Shown: piece by piece, positions 19,417 through 27,260 of the stretch
How the letters are laid out: every line of letters begins with the position of its first letter
How positions within the stretch are numbered: the stretch's first letter is position 1
Origin: Azolla pinnata
Taxonomy: Eukaryota; Streptophyta; Polypodiopsida; Salviniales; Salviniaceae
Assembly (NCBI GenBank): GCA_037176905.1
Contig: JBBBWG010005958.1
Span: 1-27,260, forward strand
DNA length: 27,260 nucleotides
Direction of reading: 5' to 3'
The notes under the pieces: model-generated
Database searches by the model: none
Told to the model about the DNA's origin: nothing
The model's input: only the letters and a program-made list of their open reading frames with translations
Translations under genes and position numbers: made by a program

Positions 19417-22400
19417 TCATACGAAAGAGTAAAATATCATCTCTGCCAGCTCCTGTTACAGGATTTTGACATGGATCAGACTATAAACCTTGGTTTGATT
19501 CATTTATTTCAGAATTTCACCCAAAAGATTAACCCAGGTTAGAAAAACAAAATAAGAGAGCAAGGGAATGACAGGAATTCAATGTAGTGCTGTGTTACCT
19601 GCTTCCCAGACGGAAGAGTGGGTTCTTCAGAATTTAATGCCTCCTGCTCAAGTTCTTCAAAGCTCACATTACCAGCCTGAATCCCCAATAAATATGGTTG
19701 TGATTCCAGATATTTACAACCAAATTATCACAGCTCTAAAAACCCTCTATTGATTAGATCAAAACCTCTATCGCTCTTCCAAAGGATGTCCTGAAGCTCG
19801 CATACCGATTCTCAACAAGTTTTGCTAATGCTCCATCCTGGTAAAAATTCCAAATCAACAACATTTCCATGATCTACATTCGCCCAATTGTATGCCCAAA
19901 AGACTGTGTGCATATGTCTCTCTCTCATATTTAGCTATATATGTGTGTGTGTTTGTGTGCGTGTGCACCCATATATGTATGATTACTTCTGCTCATGAAA
20001 CAGAGTAAACAGGAAAAGTTAAATGATTCAGAAAGAAGCTACAGAAAAGTTAGGAAATTTGCCTCAATTATTCTCTGCGCATTACGCAGTCCACGAGCCA
20101 TTGTGTCCATTCCACTTATGTGAGCAATGAAAAGATCTTCAACATCTACACTCTCTCTTCTCCTGTATAAAAACCCATTTCTCAATCCCCCAGTTTCAGC
20201 ACTGTTCAAAAAGATTTTATCTATTAAGGTCCTGAATTGTGGCTTACAATTTGGCATCGAAGTTGAATCCCCCTGGGGCTATTCCATCCTGCACGCAAGA
20301 ATCTTAACAACTTTATTTCCAGAGATTCTTGTGCCTTTTAGCACGGGCATGGAATATGACAATCAAAGTTTTTTGGTTATAACTCTCCTTCGCTTCACTT
20401 ACATTTTTTATGACTGTAAGCATGATGAGTGTTGCCTCAGCAACATCTACTAGGAACTGATCGGTATCCCAGCCTGTCTGGGCATCTCCAGTGTTGGCAT
20501 CAAAACTTCCAAGCATACCATGAATTCTTGCTAATTCGAGCTCGTGGGGGCAGCTGCAGAACAGTTAGCAAGCAAATCATGTATCACTTTTAAAATAGGG
20601 GTGTATATCTACACAAAATGTTGGATAGAAAGTAGCATGTACCTATGCCCAGCCAGAGTGGCATGATTGCATTCTATGTTCAACTTGAAGTCATCTAAAA
20701 ATCATAGATGCATGAAATTAGGTCACAACCTTACGCACAACGTGAGCAATACATTTCAGGCAATGATTGCCCAACAGATTTAAGACTGCACATTTGGGTA
20801 AAAGACAACCTAAATCTTACTTGACAAGCCATGTCTTTCCAAAAATCCCATTGTCGTCGCCACATCCCAATCATACCTGTTTCACAAGAAGAAACAAAAT
20901 AAATGCATAGGCAAAAGCAATAAATATGGGTAATTGTGGAATGTTGGTTACATTGCTAGCAATTAAGACATAATTGATCGTTCACAACATTATGAGCCTA
21001 TTTACGAGTGAAAAACTGGAGGAATAAAGTCGACTTAATTAAAGATCTTCCAGTAACGTGATCCTTTGTTTAATGATCTACCAAAAAGGATAATTAATCT
21101 GTGTGTGAGCCATCAGGACTATGTGCAGTAGCAAGTTCTTAAAATAATAGCAAACACATAGAATAATGCCTACTGGTGTTTAGTTGGTTCTTGAGGCTTG
21201 GGCTCCAATAACAAAGTTCCTGCCATAGCATGTATGTACCATGTGAGCGTTCAAGGGGCTTGAAAGTTCAAAGAACACCAGGTATAATTCCTAGAAGCCA
21301 CTATTTACCATTGAACCCTAGCTTTTTCTTGTACGCAAGAGCAAGCTTCAAAAAGGTGGCCTGTCAACAATATCCTATTTTACTCATTTCTTTACAAAAA
21401 CCAAAACTCGGTAAAATGAGAAGACATGATCTAACTAAACTTCGATAAGATTTACCATGTTATCAAGTTCTCTCTTTAAATCCGTGTTTAGAAGGGTTTG
21501 GTATCCTTCTCTCCCACCCCAAAACACGAAATTCTCTCCTCCCAGTTCATGTGTGATCTGCAAAAGATGATTGATTCAAAGCTATACTGAAGAACCACGT
21601 GTGCACAGAGAACATTGTTTTAAGCTCATATAGCAAATTGTGGCATGGGATAGTTTGGCATTGAGATCTCTTGAATATTCCTAGACGGAATGAACACGTT
21701 CATAAAATATACGAAAATACTCCCAAACGTCAAGGTTATATCGAAATACTGTCATATTTAGATCATATAAAATGATTAAAAACGCATTCAAACAGCTTTA
21801 CTTCAAAAATGCAAGATTTTGTTTAGAACATGCTGTAAAATTCGGACAAACCTCCATAGCTTTCTTGACTTGCGCTGCAGCATATGCATACGCACTCACG
21901 TAAGGACTGCATGATGCAATAACAAACATAGCCACAAAAAGATTATGTTCAAAAGCAGAAAAACAAGGAAACTTATGTAGATCATAGAACCATTTGAGAC
22001 CTTGTGGCTGCCCCATGCATGTATCTAGGATGTTTGAACAACTGTGCTGTTCCCCAAAGAGGATGAATATTAGTCCCTTCCTGTCAAAAGCAGTAACCCA
22101 AATTAGCCAAAAAAACTATGGGGAACGCAGTTCATTTAAGCCTACGAGTATATGCAGTCAGTAGCCATTACCTGCAGCTTTTTTGCTAGTGCAACCACAA
22201 CATCCAAGTTCGCATTAGACTCCTATACAGCAAAAAATAAAAGGATTTCAATTTTGATAATAGGTTGCAGTGCAATTTGTGCAGTCTCATCTTTGTTTAT
22301 CACTCTGAGACACACATAATCAACATGCATGGCTATTATATAAACCATTCGAATGGGTTAGCGCTGTGATACTTGACAATCAATCCTCAGTCAGTATTGA

Positions 22401-24751
22401 CACTTGGCATACCATCAGAAATGAAGGTAACAGATATCTGTGATCCAGAATGACTCAACAAGAAGATGTCGATACGTACATATGATATAGCTGAAGCTAT
22501 AAATAGTATACAAATACTGCAAATTATGAAAGATTGTGCAGGAAGTGCTGGAAAATAACAGCAATCTACTGCTTCTGCAAACACATTTCTCATGTCCCTA
22601 CAGAGAGATCACATAAAAAAGCATTCAGAGAAGCATGCACGCTCACTACAGAAAAGCCACCAGCAACCTATGACTAGAGCGACTCTTCCACCAAATTATC
22701 TGAAATCAAGACGGTGATTGAATGCTAATAAGGTGGAATGCACGGTTGAATGTTGGTATTGTTGGAACAGTCTTTGTGCAAAGAAAAGATATCCTTGCTC
22801 ATAGATGACAGACGTGAGAACATGGCTCCTTATAACATGCTTTCATTAACATTGAATACAATTTCAAGGGACTTGATTCAAGCGAGCAGGATCAGTGTGC
22901 AATAACACATGAAATTATGGAATAAAAATTATCACCTTTAATGTTCTCCCCTCAGGTGCAATGTCCCTGTCATGAAAGCACCAATAGTCCACCCCTAATT
23001 TCTTCAAGAACTCGAAATTGGCTCTCACTGCACATAAGAAAATACATATTAAATTTCCGAAGAGAAGTGTAGGGTATTTGACCTATGAAGTACACAAATT
23101 CAGTAATACTACTGAACCATTCCCTCCTCATTCTATCTCCATTTGCAAACAGGATAATCATTCAAACACTACATAGAAACATCGCCATGCAAGTATTGCA
23201 CAATCGCTTTTCAGTAGCAAGGACTTGCACAATCGCTTTTCAGTAGCGAGGACTTGCACAATCGCTTTTCAGTAGCGAGGTCACAGGACCGTCAAACTCA
23301 ATATCCTGTAACTGCCTGCCCATCATATATAAAGTGCTTCCCAAAACTCCACGGATATGAAAAGAGAAACAGTAGAAAGAGCATCCAAAATAGACAGCAA
23401 CTATACATTCGGGGAAAGCATAATAATCCTTCTAGCCCTATGTTGAACAGTTTGATGCTAAAATGGAGGGTCATCACCATGAGAATGTGCTTACTATGAC
23501 TCGTCCATCTTTCAAAGTTTCTGTAACAGTCAAGGGCATCTTTGAGATGAAGATACATGTCATGTATATCTTGTTAACGATCATGACATGTAATATTCCT
23601 AACCAATGTGACCACTTCCTAACCAATGATTATGCTCTTTCCCAGAGTGTTGGGTTGTATGTGTTAAAAATCATAAGGATGTATAAAATGAGTTGATCGT
23701 TATTACTTCTATTGAAGGCTACGGGAAGCGAATCTGTGCCATCATCCCATGGCCACCTCTTTGTGGCTGATCCGAAAATGTCCGTCCCATCACCACGAAA
23801 TGTGTGCCAAAAAGCAACACTAAACCTTAGCCAATCCTTTAGAAACAAGGAAACAAAAAGCTAATCCTTTAGAAACAAGGAAATCAAATAACGTTTGGAC
23901 AACTATGAAAACCTTGATGTTTCGTACCTTCATTGTCTTGCCCAAGATAACTTCCTCTGCATTATACCACTTAAATGAAAGTGGGTTCCGACTAGATGGT
24001 CCCTACATAAATAAATAAAAACAACCCCACTACAATAAGTTGACGAGCTTTAAGAACAATATCCACCATCCTAATAACATGCAGATTGATCAAGTATTTT
24101 GCTATTTTATCACTGCCCTCCCCCCATTTCAACAATAGAAAATACATAAACTTCCCTTGAACCCTAAAATCAGAATCCACATGCTCTTGATATGAAGCTT
24201 CACAATGAATTGGCATAATTTTTCATAGTTGACAGAACGAATATATGGAGAGGAAAAGGGAATCTCGCTAGAACAGACCGACTCGCATCATGATTTGTTT
24301 CCAATCGATGCATGGGATAAACTCTTGACTACATAAAGGAATAAACCAGAATCATAACCAATGCCCTGCTCTTTCGGGTAACAAAACTGACTCCTTTTAG
24401 GTAGATGCGCCACACCCACACATACCTCATACTTGATGGGAGGGATGTTGGGAAAGAATTCACCCGCCCATTCTTGCGGTTCGAGCTCCGCGTCGATCCG
24501 AGAATCGGCTCTACATGTCTCGTGTGCAAAGGCCGCCTGGTCATCCTGTTCAACACAAAGATAGTCACAAGCACACCCTATGGAATGCGTCTCTTGAAGA
24601 GAGGGAAGGAGAGGTTGTAATCGGATGGATTCTCTCCAAACACAAAAACGTCCAAATAAAATTGAGAGAGCGGGAGAAGCAAAACCTGGGCAGATGCACA
24701 AGCAAGCAGCAGGAAGGAAAGGCATGAGAACAGGAGGAGGTGGAGGAACAT
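19417..24751 (-). CDS. XYLA: Xylose isomerase (plant, secretory pathway)
   Basis: Interconverts D-xylose and D-xylulose with two divalent metal ions. Nineteen exons join in frame (1455 nt, 484 aa). Exons: 24686-24751, 24426-24545, 23928-24002, 23707-23836, 22936-23027, 22172-22222, 22001-22080, 21852-21906, 21456-21557, 21309-21360, 21174-21219, 20821-20876, 20643-20694, 20403-20553, 20248-20288, 20063-20162, 19766-19837, 19599-19676, 19417-19452. Exon 1 is a 22-residue hydrophobic signal peptide, as in other plant enzymes. Active-site blocks: FWHTFRG, CFHDRD (H149, D152), [18 protein letters not shown] (E280, K282), [14 protein letters not shown] (E316, H319), DANTGD (D344), GWDTDQF (D355, D357) and FNFDAKLRR (D387). 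All metal ligands known for the family are present, so the enzyme looks competent. Substitutions elsewhere ([25 protein letters not shown]) depart from the consensus I remember. The intron after exon 16 needs a GC donor (GAG|GCAAAT). All other introns are GT-AG. Confidence 0.93.
23197..23281. repeat. 29-bp tandem repeat in xylose isomerase intron 4
   Basis: Three nearly identical units start at 23197, 23226 and 23255 with TGCACAATCGCTTTTCAGTA, then GCGAGGACT. The last unit is slightly short. It lies wholly inside the intron between exons 4 and 5 and does not touch a splice site. Confidence 0.95.
23831..23888. repeat. 30-bp tandem duplication spanning the exon 4 splice acceptor of xylose isomerase
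   Basis: AATCCTTTAGAAACAAGGAAA occurs at 23833 and again at 23863. On the gene strand this duplicates the polypyrimidine tract, the AAAG acceptor and the first exon bases. The copy nearer the exon is the real acceptor (exon from 23836, GAT TGG CTA). The other copy would start an exon at 23866 reading GAT TAG, an immediate stop. Confidence 0.9.
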
Positions 24752-24813
24752 GGTGTCGATTGGGGGCAAGCGAGCAGAGCAAAGAACAGAGCAGCAGACC
24801 TCCGATGTGTACG

Positions 24814-24824
24814 TATATATATAT
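24814..24824 (-). promoter_or_regulatory. Candidate TATA box of xylose isomerase
   Basis: On the minus strand an ATATATATAT tract lies about 63-73 bp upstream of the ATG at 24751. That fits a TATA box with a transcription start roughly 30-40 nt upstream of the ATG. No other core element is clear. Confidence 0.5.
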
Positions 24825-24913
24825 GGGCACAAGTTGCAGAGCTTATCTGTTGGTTTCCCTGAACAAACTCCATCTTTAACCCCCACTCTTGCATGAACAC
24901 TTCTTTGCTTGCG

Positions 24914-25059
24914 TTCTTCTTCTTCTTCTTCTTCCTTCTTCTTCTTTCTTCTTCTTCTTCTTCTTCTTCACGGAAAGCTTATCACGGCTTGGATATGGCG
25001 ATGGATTGGGCTTCACTCACAAAGAAGAAGAAGAAGAAGAAAAAGAAGAAGAAGAAGAG
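24914..25059. repeat. (CTT)n and (GAA)n in inverted arrangement
   Basis: CTT-rich DNA at 24914-24970 is followed, about 50 bp later, by GAA-rich DNA at 25021-25059. The two arms are largely complementary, so either strand could fold a stem of about 35-40 bp with a ~50 nt loop. Poly-Phe/Leu and poly-Lys/Glu frames across it are artefacts. Confidence 0.85.
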
Positions 25060-26059
25060 CTATGGAGATCACTATGGAAGACTTATCGAATCGATCTGCT
25101 TCCGAATCGCTCTCTTTCTCTCTCTCTTTTTGTCTATGCAAGCAGATCGATCGCGTGCTGTGTTGCCTGTATCGAGCGATATACGAGATCGTGATTTGCC
25201 ACGAAGAAGAACTGCGCCGATTCGTTGGGCGATCTTTGGAAGGCTGGGTATACGACGAGGGATCTGGGTGGGTTTTTGAATCAATGCAGCAGCATCTCTC
25301 GATGTTTCGCTGCTTTTGTGGATGGAGCCCATGAATCGAAGGATAATCTGCATCTTGTCCATTCGTGGACCCCATAAAACAGGAACGGAAAAGAGGGCAC
25401 GATTCTTTTGCTGTTGATCGAATGCGGTCATGGTCTGTGTACCTGCCACGAAGAAGAGCATATATCTTTCCCCGATGACAGGAGAAATATACGGTTTCTT
25501 CGGTGGTGATTAAGCTCGCCATGCGATGTTTTGCTCGGGATCCGGCGATGCTTGTGCCTGGAGGTCCGCGTTTCTTTTGTTAAGCGACCGATATATGCTC
25601 TCATGCAGTTCGATCTGCTCGAAGATATGCACGATAACCTAATGGACTACGGCGAATAACCGGGTGTGTGGAAATAGCTGTTTGCTGCAACGTTTGAGGC
25701 TTTTCTCCCAAGATGGCATTTGCTAGTGGAGCCACGATCGACGAGGACAGCGATCGAGCCCGTCGATTCTGGCCCCGAGATCTCTACTCGCCCATTTCCT
25801 ATTAGCAAGAAGCTTCTGTAAAAGGTTTGATCACGGGCAGATTGAAACCAAGTTGTTGAGATCGTCGTTGTCACCATCATCATCATCATTTTCTTCTTCT
25901 TCTTCTTCATTTGGGACCTCAAATAGGACGATTAAGAGCTGAACACAGCCAGATAATCGGAGATGTTTAAATTGCCCGAACTGGAACTTTGAGTTGTTTT
26001 CGATCGTGTTTATGCAGAGCAGCGGCGGAAATGCCTCGGCGATGGAGCGAGTAGAAGAA
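25060..26059. other. Intergenic, no supportable gene
   Basis: Mixed-composition DNA with a (CAT)n/(CTT)n block at about 25873-25908. Open frames on both strands up to 169 codons have no recognisable domain and mostly run through the adjacent triplet repeats. Confidence 0.5.
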
Positions 26060-26073
26060 GAGGGCATTCTAAG

Positions 26074-26296
26074 CCCTAAGTCCCAAACCCTAAAACCCTA
26101 AACCCTAAAACCCAAAACCCTAAAATCCCAAAACCCTAAACCCTAAAACCCTAAAACCCAAAACCCTAAAACCCTAAAACCCTAAAACCCTAAACCCCAA
26201 ACCCTAAACCCTAAAACCCTAAAACCCTAAAACCCTAAACCCTAAAACCCTAAAACCCTAAAACCTTGAAAGCCTAAAACCCTGAAACCCTAAAAC
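26074..26296 (+). repeat. Degenerate CCCTAAA/CCCTAAAA telomere-type array
   Basis: About 220 bp of AAACCCTA units, a mixture of the 7-mer CCCTAAA and the 8-mer CCCTAAAA, with variants (CCCAAAA, CCTTGAAAG, CCCTGAAA). The array ends about 30 bp before the ATG at 26324. The strand is opposite to the array at 3.5 kb. Confidence 0.95.
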
Positions 26297-26323
26297 AGAC
26301 AGGAACAAGGAACAGGGGAGGCT

Positions 26324-26981
26324 ATGGCGATGGCGCTGCAGGCTCAGCTTCTCGCTGCTTCCTTCCTCCTCTTCCTCCTTCGCCATCGCTCCTCTGCACT
26401 TCCATGCCCGCCCATGGCGGCCGACCCCGACAACAGACGATCCGCCGCCTCTCTTCCTCCTCCTCCTCTGCTTCCATCGCTGTCAAAGGGGGAGTTCTCT
26501 TCTTCCTCCAGAGACTTCTCGTCCGCTGCCAAGGGGGAGACGCTCGAAGGTACTGGCTCAGAGAAAGCTAGAAGGAAGAAAGCAAAACGAAACGGGCAGG
26601 GAAATCTCCCCTCCCCTCCTGCCAAGAAACGGTGGATTCGGGAACACAGAAGATTCCTGAGAGAAGAGAAGGAAAATGTCCCCTGCTAAGCAACGGTGGA
26701 TTTTTGGAAAACGGATTCCGTGTTGCCTTGTTGGGTTTTCTTCGGTCGTGATTCTATGGTGTATTGCAGATGCAAACCCTAGCTTCATCCCCTCCTCCTC
26801 CATATCTCGATCTAACCAGCGCTGCTGGTTTCTGTGTGGATACCATCAGAACCGCCTCGAAGGCTATTCCGACATCGTTGTGCTGCGGCATTTCGAGAAT
26901 GCAGCTGCTAAGAAAGCCGCTGCAGCTGCCTCAATTCCTGTGATCAATGCTGGCGATGGGCCCGGGCAGCATCCCACGCAG
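26324..26981 (+). pseudogene. Broken fragment of aspartate carbamoyltransferase (ATCase) in a chimeric reading frame
   Basis: ATCase makes carbamoyl aspartate in plastid pyrimidine synthesis. Here an ATG at 26324 opens a frame with a leucine-rich, leader-like N-terminus and a Pro/Ser-rich stretch. It then meets an ATCase block, RDFSSAAKGETLE, ending in a donor at 26549 (GAAG|GTACTG). The continuation begins at 26840 with TIRT, then [19 protein letters not shown] and [15 protein letters not shown], ending CAG|GTCGGA at 26981. This exon is 142 nt where the family needs 140: GCCTC replaces the single valine codon between TIRT and EGYSD, a +2 frameshift. The bases before 26840 are TGG where an acceptor AG is needed. 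The N-terminal carbamoyl-phosphate domain is absent: only about 62 unrelated residues precede the match, far fewer than a full enzyme requires. It is therefore a captured or decayed fragment, possibly transcribed. Confidence 0.75.
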
Positions 26982-27260
26982 GTCGGAAAGATCAAGGGCG
27001 AGGAGAACACACATGAATCCCGAGTTTCTTTAGGTTTTTTGGGGCATCTTGTTCGCCGCTTTCTCGAGCTGCTCTCACTTCGGATGATGGTCAGGCTCGA
27101 GCTCGAAGAGAGATGCATGGCGTTGGATAAGCTCAAAGCAGAGCTTTACAAGCAGTTGGATCCTGGCAGCAAGCCGGAATCCTCGCGACTTGATCCTAAT
27201 TTGGCTCCATTGAGTGACTTTGCAAGATGCTATCCAGATCAATGTCAAGGTAATCTTGGG
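26982..27260 (+). other. Unrecognised open frame continuing past the ATCase fragment, cut by the window edge
   Basis: In the same frame as HPTQ, about 93 codons run without a stop to the window end. The sequence includes [17 protein letters not shown] (charged, helix-like, possible coiled coil) and [20 protein letters not shown]. It does not resemble the ALLDVYTI continuation expected of ATCase, so it is either intron or another fused segment. A CAAG|GTAATC donor lies at 27248-27254. I do not recognise the protein. Confidence 0.35.

Noticed and set aside
24288..24830. 180-codon minus-strand frame over the xylose isomerase start
   Set aside because: Reads through intron 1 in a different frame; the family-supported exons 1 and 2 explain the region.

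Overview
The window is nuclear DNA from a seed plant. The evidence is genes broken by many GT-AG introns, plant-specific gene families (dirigent, plant-type xylose isomerase, glycine-rich hnRNP), degenerate TTTAGGG/CCCTAAA telomere-type arrays and abundant microsatellites. The intronless, very GC-rich dirigent gene and the GC-rich hnRNP exons next to AT-rich introns lean towards a monocot; this is an inference, and I cannot name the species.

Layout. Five intact-looking protein genes all lie on the minus strand: an organellar ribosomal protein uL24 (1004-3020, 5 exons), a two-RRM glycine-rich hnRNP-type RNA-binding protein (5773-7587, 2 coding exons), an SLC25A44-like mitochondrial carrier (9464-12541, 4 exons), a single-exon secreted dirigent-like protein (15613-16161) and a secreted xylose isomerase (19417-24751, 19 exons). 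I rebuilt the exon boundaries by hand from splice sites, reading frame and family similarity. Exon lengths and codon counts agree for every gene. On the plus strand at the right edge, 26324-26981 holds two pieces of aspartate carbamoyltransferase (ATCase) with a lost splice acceptor and a +2 frameshift, followed by an unrecognised open frame that runs off the window.

The intergenic DNA is unusually rich in tandem repeats: telomere-type arrays at 3.5 kb and 26.1 kb, a five-copy compound module of GAA repeat, unique core and CAT/CAC repeat at 14.2-14.9 kb, a seven-mark ~52-62 bp minisatellite at 15.1-15.5 kb, 45-, 54- and 104-bp tandem repeats, and a ~320 bp alternating purine-pyrimidine tract. 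Short tandem duplications also sit inside the xylose isomerase introns.

The genes do not form a pathway. They are independent housekeeping or cell-wall genes in a gene-dense euchromatic stretch. I found no convincing new multi-gene system. The most notable items are the broken ATCase chimera, the shared orientation of the two telomere-type arrays relative to neighbouring 5' ends, the compound repeat module, and splice-site oddities in the xylose isomerase gene (a GC-AG intron and a duplicated acceptor whose use would give an immediate stop).
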